NCBI RefSeq assembly: GCF_904846055.1
Contig: NZ_CAJGYV010000001.1
Coordinates: 372,001-436,000 of the forward strand
DNA from: Psychrobacter ciconiae
GTDB taxonomy: Bacteria; Pseudomonadota; Gammaproteobacteria; Pseudomonadales; Moraxellaceae
Reading direction: 5' to 3'
Length of the DNA stretch: 64,000 nt
In this document: positions 47,261-54,814 of the stretch, in pieces
How positions within the stretch are numbered: the first letter of the stretch is position 1
Layout: every line of letters begins with the position of its first letter
The notes under the pieces: generated by a model
Told to the model about the DNA's origin: nothing
The model's input: only the letters and a program-made list of their open reading frames with translations
The model's database searches: none
Position numbers and translations under genes: made by a program

Positions 47261-50200
47261 TCACTTTCGCATCACGCCAAAGCCTTCATCATAATCCCAA
47301 TGCAACTCTGAATCCTTGCTGTAAAGCCCTAAAGTAATTTCGCAAAGGGCGTCAATTCGGTCTTGCTGGTCGCTCAAACTCTCAGCAAGTATCAGCATCT
47401 GCTCGGGTGATAAATATAACCAAGCATTTGATGTTGCTGCCGTTGTTTCAAAGTCGCTGCTATAATTTTGCCAAGCTTTATTATTACCTTTTTTCGCGCC
47501 ATCTACTGGTACTTGCTTTTCAAAAATCGTCTCATTATCCTCTAATTTAAAGCGGTAAATTGCTTGATATTGACCCTCGCGTAGCGCTGTGAACTTTTGA
47601 TAAAGCTGATCGGTCATCAAGCAGCTGTCTACTTGTGAGCTTGAAAACACCTCATCGATATCACTATCGCCATCGCTATTGGGATAAAAGTAGCATCGGC
47701 AAAAGTTTTTGATTTGCCCATCATCAAATTGGGCAAGCTGGCAATGCTTGGTATCAAAGCGCAATCGCGCATCAATGCTTAATTGCAAAACCCCATCAGA
47801 CACATCAACTGACCGCCAAGGCAATAATTCTGCCAAATCATGCGATTGATAAGCCGATACTTGCTCATCTGCGTTTTTGATAGGACTATAACCCTCATAT
47901 CCGGGAAAGATAAAGGCAAGATTTTGACGGCGTTTTTGCTCAACATTTTGGCAATGGCGAAAATTATATTGGGGAATCATGATATTAGGCTGGCGAATTT
48001 GGTCTAAGCGATGGCGATTGACCCGCCCTGCCGTTTGGACAATCGATTGAGCACTGGACACATCAATGATAGCCCAATCAAAATCATGATCGCGACCGAC
48101 CTCTTCAACAGGCGTAGCAACGACGATAAAAGGTACAGAATCCGAAAGACTGCGCTTCATTAACTGCTGAATTTCAGCATTCTCAAAGATATGCTCATTT
48201 CCAGTTTTGCGCTTTTTGCCGTCTTTATGTCGGCGCAGCAAATGGTCTAGTCGCTGCTCTTTATGAAAGCGAGAAATTCGCCAATCGTTGCCGTGATAGC
48301 AAGCAATATAAGCTTGCGGCAACTGTTCTGCCAAATACCGAGCCAAACCAATGGCATGAGAGATATTTGCCACGCGAATTAAACCAAACGATAAGCGCTT
48401 ATGCTTTGATGACCAGTCCCAAGCGTGATTCTCATGCAGCGTTTGCACGCCGTTTAATACTGCTTGTCGCCAATTGGCAACACTTGGCTCAGCAATAGGA
48501 AGTAGCGCTGCCAATCGAAAAGTCGGCTTATCGCTTAACGCCCCTTGCAACTCTTTAAGGTGGTCTCGGTACTCAGTTATAAAGCTTTTAGCAATTGGTT
48601 TTGGTGATTTAAACTTTTTTCCACTGCTTAGGCTATTTTGTACATTATCAAGCGGAGTGTCTAGTGAGGATTGCCAAATTTTCGGCGCAACTTCATTGTC
48701 AATGATGCCAATAGTAAAGGTAGCTGCGGTTGTCGATGGGTCACGAGTGTTGAGTAAGGCGCGGCGCATGGCAATTCCAGACTCAAAGGCGCGCTGAACG
48801 CTAACGGCTAAGGTTTGCGATAGCGTGGCTGAAGAGCAAATCACGTGGCGACCATACATCGCCGCTAGCTGAACCAATCGAAGCACCGCCATGAGCGCTT
48901 TTGGCTCGTAGCTGTCGATTTCATCCAAAACCAAATCGCTACTAATCAGCCGCAGTAAGGCTTTGACATGATGACCTTGACGCTGCGGCTCGCCTGCGGC
49001 AATCAAAAAATCAATCGTTGACACCAATAAAGGCGACGTTAAAATCGTGCGCTCGCGGTGATGACTTTTGTCATAAAGCGGACTTAACCAATCAGGCAAA
49101 CCATAATCTTCACCTTTCGCATCAAAAATCGGCTCAAGCGGATTTTCATCCTCATCAATCATTTGCGCTTGAGCTTGGTTAAATAAATCTTGGGTGATGT
49201 TATCGCCGATAATAACCGCAAGCTCATCATCGGATAAATTCATGGACTGCTCAAGGGCAAATCCAGTCTGCAACGTGAGCGAGCGCAGGTTTAACGCAAT
49301 ACTAATCCGCGGGTCATCAGGTCGCAACAGGCAAGCCGCGCGAAGGTTCATCCGCGTTTTGCCGCTTCCCGTTCCTGCAATATTAAAAATCAGCGCTGGA
49401 CTGTCAGCATAACGCTGGCGATGTTTTTGCAAGCTATTTGCCGCGATATTTTGCCATTTAAATCGGCGGTTTTGGGTGGCTTGGGTGATAAACTCGACCG
49501 TTTGCTCGCAAAGCCCAGCAAGATTTAAATTGGTCATCATTTGACACGAAATATAGCTTGCCCTATCGCCAACCTGCCGCAAATGCCACTCAAGCGGCTG
49601 ATTTTGGCGTTTTTTAAACTGCTCCACCGTGGTGTTAGCAAATAGTGCAATCGCACCTTGATTTTGCTTGGGATAAACTTGCGCTGAAATGGTGTGGTCA
49701 GCATGGATTAATGCGGCACGAGCATGAAGGCTTAACGCTTTCCAATAAAGTAGCGTCTCGTTATCATCACAAAAATCAGGCAAAAGTTTTTCTAAGCGGT
49801 TTAAGCGCTTTTGATGGCTGTCAAAAATAGCTTTAGGCAAATCCCCTGCGCAAGTCAGCTGCTCGGGAGCTGCGGGTTTTTCTTGAACATGTTTTGAACT
49901 ATCAGGCAAACTTAAATAACTATCGCCATCATCTGCCCCTAACAGCCCATGATGGGTCACAATTAAAAAATCCACCGCTTCAAGGCTATTTTTGACGCCA
50001 TCAATCCCCTCTTCATCACTGAAATTGCGATCGCCCAAGGTTAAATCTTTTAATTGGTATGAGTTTTTCTGCTGCCAATCCCAAGCCGCTTGCCAATCCC
50101 AACCATTACTACGAAGTTGTTGTAGCAATTTGATTGACAGCCACTCGTGGCGAACGTCATCTCTGATAATTTTATTGGCTTGAGGTGGTGATAGCTTTTG

Positions 50201-50593
50201 CTGAAAATGCACTGACGCTTTACCGATATCGTGCATATCTCCTGCCGCGCCTGCAAGCAAGCTACTTGCCCGAACCCAAGGCTCAACTTGGCGGCGCTGA
50301 TAGGGGCGCTTGGTCGACGCGACCGGATAAGCGCCCTCACTATTAAAGCGGTGCTTTGCGCCAACGACCCAAGCCAATTTCATCCGCCGCATGCCAAAAT
50401 TGACATAAGCCGCAACCGCCGTTTGCCGCGTGATGCCCTTTTGCTTAAGCGCTTTTCGGACTTCGTTTAAGCCTTCCATCGTCATTGGCGCTTGCCACGA
50501 GCTTTGCCCTGTGCGAATGGCATAGCTGTCAAGAACCGACCGCGTTTTTTTCAATGCTTTTTTTTCGCAAGCTGAGATGAAGATCACGTGCAT
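47261..50593 (-). CDS. cas3: Cas2-Cas3 fusion nuclease-helicase, type I-F
   Basis: A 1110-residue fusion diagnostic of type I-F. The N-terminal Cas2-like domain (about 1-95, VIFISACEKKALKKTRSVLDSYA) serves adaptation with Cas1. The HD nuclease has H121 and D122 (GDMHDIGKA). The helicase has Walker A GTGSGKT at 407-413, a DEID motif (LVLDEIDSYEPKALMAV) and motif VI QTAGRVNRHR. It is recruited to Csy-bound targets to degrade DNA. Unlike the standard cas1-cas2-3-csy order, it runs leftward, divergent from the csy genes, with an 897-bp control region between. Confidence 0.96.
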   Translation of the reverse strand: MHVIFISACEKKALKKTRSVLDSYAIRTGQSSWQAPMTMEGLNEVRKALKQKGITRQTAVAAYVNFGMRRMKLAWVVGAKHRFNSEGAYPVASTKRPYQRRQVEPWVRASSLLAGAAGDMHDIGKASVHFQQKLSPPQANKIIRDDVRHEWLSIKLLQQLRSNGWDWQAAWDWQQKNSYQLKDLTLGDRNFSDEEGIDGVKNSLEAVDFLIVTHHGLLGADDGDSYLSLPDSSKHVQEKPAAPEQLTCAGDLPKAIFDSHQKRLNRLEKLLPDFCDDNETLLYWKALSLHARAALIHADHTISAQVYPKQNQGAIALFANTTVEQFKKRQNQPLEWHLRQVGDRASYISCQMMTNLNLAGLCEQTVEFITQATQNRRFKWQNIAANSLQKHRQRYADSPALIFNIAGTGSGKTRMNLRAACLLRPDDPRISIALNLRSLTLQTGFALEQSMNLSDDELAVIIGDNITQDLFNQAQAQMIDEDENPLEPIFDAKGEDYGLPDWLSPLYDKSHHRERTILTSPLLVSTIDFLIAAGEPQRQGHHVKALLRLISSDLVLDEIDSYEPKALMAVLRLVQLAAMYGRHVICSSATLSQTLAVSVQRAFESGIAMRRALLNTRDPSTTAATFTIGIIDNEVAPKIWQSSLDTPLDNVQNSLSSGKKFKSPKPIAKSFITEYRDHLKELQGALSDKPTFRLAALLPIAEPSVANWRQAVLNGVQTLHENHAWDWSSKHKRLSFGLIRVANISHAIGLARYLAEQLPQAYIACYHGNDWRISRFHKEQRLDHLLRRHKDGKKRKTGNEHIFENAEIQQLMKRSLSDSVPFIVVATPVEEVGRDHDFDWAIIDVSSAQSIVQTAGRVNRHRLDQIRQPNIMIPQYNFRHCQNVEQKRRQNLAFIFPGYEGYSPIKNADEQVSAYQSHDLAELLPWRSVDVSDGVLQLSIDARLRFDTKHCQLAQFDDGQIKNFCRCYFYPNSDGDSDIDEVFSSSQVDSCLMTDQLYQKFTALREGQYQAIYRFKLEDNETIFEKQVPVDGAKKGNNKAWQNYSSDFETTAATSNAWLYLSPEQMLILAESLSDQQDRIDALCEITLGLYSKDSELHWDYDEGFGVMRK

Positions 50594-50695
50594 AAATTTA
50601 ATTTCTCAAAAATAATTGAATCTTGACTGATTAAAATGTTCTTGAGCTACTATAATACAACTTTGCAAACAAAATAAGTCTCAACATTCTTTAGG

Positions 50696-50710
50696 CGACA
50701 GGGAGTGTCG
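50696..50710. promoter_or_regulatory. palindromic operator candidate 1
   Basis: CGACA-GGGAG-TGTCG: 5-bp arms with a 5-bp centre, continuing on the right as TGTCGTG. The same core with the same spacing recurs upstream of cas8f at 51391-51415. It sits about 105 bp before the cas2-3 start and about 35 bp upstream of the mini-CRISPR -10, so it could control either. Confidence 0.5.
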
Positions 50711-50740
50711 TGAAATTTAGCCTGTAAACTGGCATTTATA

Positions 50741-50749
50741 TGCTACAAT
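50741..50749 (+). promoter_or_regulatory. extended -10 promoter of the mini-CRISPR
   Basis: TGCTACAAT is a good extended -10 (TGn plus TACAAT at 50744-50749); the -35 is poor. Transcription would begin near 50756, inside the first repeat but just before its stem. The resulting RNA would keep the hairpin, the handle, the spacer and the second repeat. Confidence 0.5.
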
Positions 50750-50751
50750 GA

Positions 50752-50839
50752 ACATTCCACCGCTTAGGTGGTTGAGAAATTAGTTGTAATGACTTTATTG
50801 CACTATGAAATTTTTACCATCGCTTAGATGGATTATAAA
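50752..50839 (+). CRISPR. degenerate two-repeat mini-CRISPR (CreR/CreA-like guide)
   Basis: Two diverged copies of the I-F repeat lie at 50752-50779 (20/28 matches to the array repeat) and 50812-50839 (23/28), exactly 60 bp apart, leaving a 32-nt spacer at 50780-50811. Both have a GCTTA loop in place of GCATA. In the first copy the stem changed from CCATC/GATGG to CCACC/GGTGG, a compensating pair that keeps the Cas6f hairpin. The 3' part TTGAGAAA matches the crRNA 5' handle. It is on the same strand as the main array but far from it. A processed guide RNA is the natural reading; this is inference. Confidence 0.8.
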
Positions 50840-50845
50840 TTCCGC

Positions 50846-50879
50846 CCTTAGTAGTATTAACTTTTTTATTAAACTTTTA
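50846..50879 (+). promoter_or_regulatory. partial protospacer with CC PAM for the mini-CRISPR guide
   Basis: CC at 50846-50847 is followed by a 32-nt stretch (50848-50879) matching the mini-CRISPR spacer at 16 of its first 20 positions: TTAGT, GTA, T, ACTTT and TT in register. Mismatches are at 6, 10, 12 and 18; positions 6, 12 and 18 are the ones not paired in Cascade-bound crRNA. Beyond position 20 identity stops. The CC motif is the type I-F PAM. A promoter-like TTAACT (50857-50862) with AATAAT/TAATAG about 16-18 bp on overlaps the site, so binding should repress it. Confidence 0.75.
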
Positions 50880-50897
50880 ATAATAGGAATATTGTTG

Positions 50898-50926
50898 TTG
50901 ACTTAAATATAGAAAGAAGATAGGAT
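50898..50926 (+). promoter_or_regulatory. sigma70-type promoter downstream of the guide target
   Basis: TTGACT (50898-50903), 17 bp, TAGGAT (50921-50926); expected start near 50933. The next 75 bp lead into a terminator, so the default product would be a short RNA unless transcription reads through to the KilAC gene. Confidence 0.5.
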
Positions 50927-50930
50927 ACTC

Positions 50931-50960
50931 ATTAAGAAAAGTTAATAAAATTTTCTTAAT
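50931..50960. promoter_or_regulatory. 10-bp perfect inverted repeat at the start site
   Basis: ATTAAGAAAA (50931-50940) and TTTTCTTAAT (50951-50960) flank a 10-nt centre. It overlaps the predicted start of the TTGACT promoter, so it could be an operator, or a leader hairpin competing with the terminator just downstream. Confidence 0.45.
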
Positions 50961-50966
50961 ACGAAA

Positions 50967-51008
50967 AAAAAGCGAACCCTCCACTCCTACATTTTGGGTT
51001 CGCTTTTT
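50967..51008 (+). terminator. strong terminator inside the cas control region
   Basis: AAAAAGCGAACCC and GGGTTCGCTTTTT form a 13-bp perfect stem with a 16-nt loop. It lies between the promoters at 50857-50926 and the KilAC gene, so it either ends the mini-CRISPR/small RNA transcripts or acts as an attenuator. Confidence 0.88.
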
Positions 51009-51048
51009 ACCTTCGCAAATTCGACTAAAAACTTAGAAGGATGTTGTT

Positions 51049-51372
51049 ATGATACAACAAAACCTACCTTTTGTGCCAGTAAATTCTACTGACGCACCGA
51101 CCAGCTATTGCTTGAGCGTTGTTGCAAAAATGCTGGGGCTTGCTCCACGGCATTTTATACAGCTTCTGTCGCAACATCGTTATATCTTTAAGCGAAATCC
51201 AAATCCGAATGAGCCCTGGGAAGCCTATCAATCCCAAGTAAACAGGGGATTTTTCGTTCATAAATTCATAAATATCAAGCACAATTCCGGCGAAACCCTG
51301 CCTCGTTTGCAAGCCAGAATTACCGCCAAAGGCTTCCATCATTTCTCTAAGCTTGCCTTAGTTTTAGGCTAA
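51049..51372 (+). CDS. KilAC (phage antirepressor C-terminal) domain protein
   Basis: A 107-residue protein that is nearly all KilAC/ANT domain: SVVAKMLGLAPRHFIQLLSQ, then YIFKRNPNPNEPWEAYQ, NRGFFVHKF and LPRLQARITAKGFHHFSKLA. This domain is a DNA-binding or effector module at the C-terminus of phage antirepressors; here it stands alone. AGAAGG precedes the ATG. It lies between the mini-CRISPR and cas8f, in the cas direction, so a regulatory role in the locus is plausible. It could also be a phage relic. Family call from motif order, by eye. Confidence 0.78.
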   Translation: MIQQNLPFVPVNSTDAPTSYCLSVVAKMLGLAPRHFIQLLSQHRYIFKRNPNPNEPWEAYQSQVNRGFFVHKFINIKHNSGETLPRLQARITAKGFHHFSKLALVLG

Positions 51373-51390
51373 TCTTAAATTTTTGTTCAG

Positions 51391-51415
51391 ATACACGACA
51401 GCAGTTGTCGTGTAT
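51391..51415. promoter_or_regulatory. palindromic operator candidate 2, upstream of cas8f
   Basis: ATACACGACA and TGTCGTGTAT are perfect 10-bp arms around GCAGT. The core CGACA-N5-TGTCG matches operator candidate 1. It ends 75 bp before cas8f; an extended -10-like TGCTAAAAA lies between (51449-51457). A hairpin role is possible but there is no T-run. Confidence 0.55.
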
Positions 51416-51490
51416 TGCTCTCGCTTGCTTTTAATATATCAAGCATTGTGCTAAAAATAAACATAAGTAAATTATTAATAAGGAGGAGCT

Positions 51491-52735
51491 ATGGCTGCCC
51501 CATCACCGGATATTCCTATTGAGGACTATGAGCAGTCACTTGCCGAGTCAGTTCATTTTAGCGTCAAAACGATTAATACCAATATCGACAAAGGCGGGAT
51601 TCGCTTAAGTCAAGACCAAGCGCTTGACTTGCCATTTATCAGCGCCAGAACGTTGCTTGCCGATGGCGTGCGCATTCCAACGGACTATACAGCCAATGCT
51701 GGCAAAACTGCCACCCATTTTAAAGTTATCAAGGCGGCAATGACGGATGACGCCGTGGTTGATGCCAAAGGCGACTCTGACCCTGAGTTGCAGCTCATGG
51801 CAGATGCCCTTGTCCCGAGCATCAAGCAGTTATTTGTCGCGCCTTATCAATCAGGACTTGAGCATATTAACCTGCGAATGCGGCAGTTATTGATTCCCAA
51901 AAGTGGCAGCTATATTAGTTTAAGTCCAATAACGGCGGCTGGGGTCAACTACTGGTTAAATGATGAGATTGACGCGATTAAAGCGCAACGAAAAAACAAT
52001 GAGGACGCTAAGCGCTTTAGAAGTCCTGTCGCTGCGGTATTTGGGATTGGCGGTGCCCACGGGCACAATGCCGGCAGCCTGATTCGCGCAATGCAGCGCC
52101 CTATTTACTTAAAAGCGCCAACAGCCAATGAAGACGTCAGCCAAGCCTTTCGCTTATTTTATCAAGGGTTTGACTATTATATTCCGCACAAAATCACGAT
52201 TGATAAAGAGTTAACCCCTGCCTTGATTAAATGGGTTCATTTAATCAAAAAAGATTTAAAAACCACGGCGCAAGACCCACGCCAGACTTGGCAAGAAGAG
52301 GGAATTTTTGCGGGTAAAACTGATTTGAGCCGCCGCAATGCTGAGCTTGCTTTTTTAAGACAAATCGTCCGCAACGTGTTAGCTCAAGGCAAAAAAGCCA
52401 AACAAACGCTTGAACAAGTCAAAGACAAATTGCCGCAAATCACTGACCTATTGGCTGACGAGGATAACGCCAATTTAGACAAGCCGCTCAAACCCCTCAC
52501 GCCGCTTCTGCATCCCAGTGTTGACTTGGCAATTCAAGGCTTAATCGACCCAACGCTTCGCGATGAGGGCTGGCTGCAAGTGTTTAGTAAGCATTTGGCG
52601 CGAAAAATCGTCCGGCAAGACTATGAAGTCGAAGGTCAAAGCGAGCCGGTCAGCTTTCCTATTGATGACAGCGCCCAAGGATTTTTGGCACGTCGCATCC
52701 GCGAGCTGCTTTACACTTATGGGGAGCTTGTCTGA
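51491..52735 (+). CDS. csy1: Csy1/Cas8f large subunit, divergent
   Basis: A 414-residue protein in the position of the large subunit that recognises the PAM. Similarity to Pseudomonas Csy1 is faint but runs in order: YISLSPITAAGVNYWLNDEI corresponds to the YHLLAPL region, and AVFGIGGAHGHNAGSLIRAMQRPIYLKAP to the conserved FGGTKPQNISQLN block. AAGGAGG precedes the ATG. It shares one base with csy2 (TGATG). The call rests on position and these blocks; structure comparison would settle it. Confidence 0.82.
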   Translation: MAAPSPDIPIEDYEQSLAESVHFSVKTINTNIDKGGIRLSQDQALDLPFISARTLLADGVRIPTDYTANAGKTATHFKVIKAAMTDDAVVDAKGDSDPELQLMADALVPSIKQLFVAPYQSGLEHINLRMRQLLIPKSGSYISLSPITAAGVNYWLNDEIDAIKAQRKNNEDAKRFRSPVAAVFGIGGAHGHNAGSLIRAMQRPIYLKAPTANEDVSQAFRLFYQGFDYYIPHKITIDKELTPALIKWVHLIKKDLKTTAQDPRQTWQEEGIFAGKTDLSRRNAELAFLRQIVRNVLAQGKKAKQTLEQVKDKLPQITDLLADEDNANLDKPLKPLTPLLHPSVDLAIQGLIDPTLRDEGWLQVFSKHLARKIVRQDYEVEGQSEPVSFPIDDSAQGFLARRIRELLYTYGELV

Positions 52736-53667
52736 TGAGTAAAATTATTGTGATTCCGCACATTAAAGTTCAAGCCGCAAATTTGCAAACCAGCGGGCTA
52801 CTATTGGGCGGCGCGCCTTTGATGGCAGCGGCGATGTTTGCTCACAATTTAGCTCGGCAAACAGCAATGGCGGATAAGGGCATCGTTTTTATTCATCACG
52901 ACCGGCAAGATTTGGGCGGCTTTGCTTATGGCAATTTTACCCCTGCTCAGCGGCGCGGCTCTGTGTTTATCAATAAAATCGACTACTCCTCAAAAAACAA
53001 ACACGCGCTGTCCTTGCAGCCGACCGCAAGCTGTCATTTGCATTTTAGCTTGCTGATAAAGGTTGATGCTAAGCGTATTTTTATTAATAAAATCACGGAT
53101 TTTTTAAGAAATGCGCGCTTTGCAGGGGGCAAAATCCTTGAGTTTGGTGACGTTAAAGCGCTTGATGGCATTGCTGGAGCATTAAATAAGATTAAAATCG
53201 GCTATGCGCTTATCGACCGTCAAGACGTGCTACAACACTACGCCCAAGCTCAAAATATTAAGCGCTTGCAAGCGTTTACGGAGCTATTGTCATTAAGTCC
53301 TGAAGGATTGCAGCAAGTCTTCGGAGTTGAGCATCGGTTAAGTTGGCTGTCCGCGACCAATCTTGGTTATGCTCTGCTTGAAGCTGAAAATGTTAACAGA
53401 ACGGGCGTTCGGCAAGCTTATGATAAAAATAATCAACCACGAGACACCCCTCACGCTTACGCCGAACCCTTAATCGGCTTGGTTCAGTACGTGTCGTTAA
53501 ATCAGCTGCTACACCCCCCTAAACCTGACGACAACGAAATCACAGCTGACCCAAACCCCATCGCCGAGCCATTGCGAAAGCTGAGCGAGGACTTAACCGG
53601 ACTTTGGTGGCATTACCAGTGGCAATCAAAATTGGGCGGGGATGTTTTTTTGTTATCCCAAGAATAA
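52735..53667 (+). CDS. csy2: Csy2/Cas5f, divergent
   Basis: A 310-residue Cas5-type subunit that caps the 5' handle of crRNA. Matching blocks to known Csy2 include an N-terminal VIPHIKVQAANLQTSGLLLG (the NANAISSP-like region), FAGGKIL, GYALIDRQDVLQHYAQ and LTGLWWHYQW near the end. Overall similarity is low. Start overlaps the csy1 stop by one base, so the two are coupled. Confidence 0.82.
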   Translation: MSKIIVIPHIKVQAANLQTSGLLLGGAPLMAAAMFAHNLARQTAMADKGIVFIHHDRQDLGGFAYGNFTPAQRRGSVFINKIDYSSKNKHALSLQPTASCHLHFSLLIKVDAKRIFINKITDFLRNARFAGGKILEFGDVKALDGIAGALNKIKIGYALIDRQDVLQHYAQAQNIKRLQAFTELLSLSPEGLQQVFGVEHRLSWLSATNLGYALLEAENVNRTGVRQAYDKNNQPRDTPHAYAEPLIGLVQYVSLNQLLHPPKPDDNEITADPNPIAEPLRKLSEDLTGLWWHYQWQSKLGGDVFLLSQE

Positions 53668-53745
53668 CGTTCAATAATTTTTAATCACTCATTTATTAAC
53701 CCAATAACCCTTAATTTTTTATCAAAACCAATCAGGAGAGTTATC

Positions 53746-54813
53746 ATGGCAACGTTTAAAAAACTTCCGGCAAGCCTTGCCCTACAACGCGGAACGGTCA
53801 TCAGCGATGGCGCATTTTTTAACTATATTGACGACAATACCGACCGCTCGCCGCTAGAAGTCATGCTCCACGGCATTCGCGGCACGCAAAACGTCGCAGG
53901 AAACAAACAAAAAGGCTCGGCATCAGGGCAATCGATGGCGCGTGAAGTCAGCAACATTCAACAAACGGAATCGGCAAAACTTGCGCCCAATGCCAAATTA
54001 TTGGTCGTTTGGGATTTTCGGTTGATTAATTTGTCCGATATTTTATTTGCTAGCGCCTCAAAAGCAGGAACCGATAAAAGCGAGGAACAAGACTTTCGCC
54101 AAGCTTTTCAAGGCTTTATTGATCGCGCTAAAGACAGCGAGGGCTTAAAAACTGTTATTGGACGCTATGTTCGCAATATCGTCAACGGTCGCTGGCTATG
54201 GCGCAATCGCTTGGTGGCAGAATCCATCGTGATCAAAATTAACCCCACCCAAAATAAAGACCGCGTTTATAGCTTTGATGCGCTAAGCTTTAATTTAAAA
54301 GACTTTGATAACGTCAGCACTGATGAGCAAGCGCTTGTTGATATTTTACTGGCAGGGGCAAAAGGTGACTCAGCGCAAGCGGGGCTACATATTGAAGCCG
54401 TGGTTGATTTTGGTATGGGCGGCGTTGAAGTTTTTCCTTCGCAAAATTATCTTGAAAACAAGCCCAAAGGCTTTTCGCGCTCCCTTTATCAGCTCAATCC
54501 AGTCAAGCCAAAATTCCAAGCCGACGACAATCAATTTTTGGGACAAGCAGCGCTTCGCGATCAAAAAATTGGCAATGCTATCCGAACCATTGATACTTGG
54601 TATCCCGACTTTAATAACAACGACCAAAAGCCGATTGCCATTGAGCCAAATGGGGCAAATCTTGAGCGGCAAATGTTTTATCGCGTGGGCAAAGATAAGG
54701 TGTCGGCGTTTGACATTTTAAAAGAAGTTGCTGATCTTGACCCCAATAGCGACAAGGGCATGTTTTTGATTGGCTGTATCATCCGCGGCGGCGTTTATTC
54801 TGAAGGGGATTAA
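53746..54813 (+). CDS. csy3: Csy3/Cas7f backbone subunit
   Basis: A 355-residue backbone protein of which six copies coat the crRNA spacer. Clear family blocks: FINYIDD-type N-terminus, HGIRGTQN, VRNIVNGRWLWRNRLVAESIVIKIN, VEVFPSQ and QKIGNAIRTIDTWYPDF. GGAGAG precedes the ATG, 78 bp after csy2; no separate promoter is evident. Best-conserved Csy subunit in this locus. Confidence 0.93.
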   Translation: MATFKKLPASLALQRGTVISDGAFFNYIDDNTDRSPLEVMLHGIRGTQNVAGNKQKGSASGQSMAREVSNIQQTESAKLAPNAKLLVVWDFRLINLSDILFASASKAGTDKSEEQDFRQAFQGFIDRAKDSEGLKTVIGRYVRNIVNGRWLWRNRLVAESIVIKINPTQNKDRVYSFDALSFNLKDFDNVSTDEQALVDILLAGAKGDSAQAGLHIEAVVDFGMGGVEVFPSQNYLENKPKGFSRSLYQLNPVKPKFQADDNQFLGQAALRDQKIGNAIRTIDTWYPDFNNNDQKPIAIEPNGANLERQMFYRVGKDKVSAFDILKEVADLDPNSDKGMFLIGCIIRGGVYSEGD

Positions 54814-54814
54814 G

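Noticed and set aside
51356..51387. CC followed by TTAGTT at the KilAC stop as a mini-CRISPR target
   Set aside because: Matches the first six spacer positions and 8-9 but fails at position 7 and loses register after 9; much weaker than the site at 50846-50879.
51450..51483. Minus-strand CC-flanked partial match at the cas8f ribosome site
   Set aside because: Matches at 1-3, 5, 8-11 and 16-19 but has seed mismatches at 4 and 7. Attractive position, but not strong enough to call a target.
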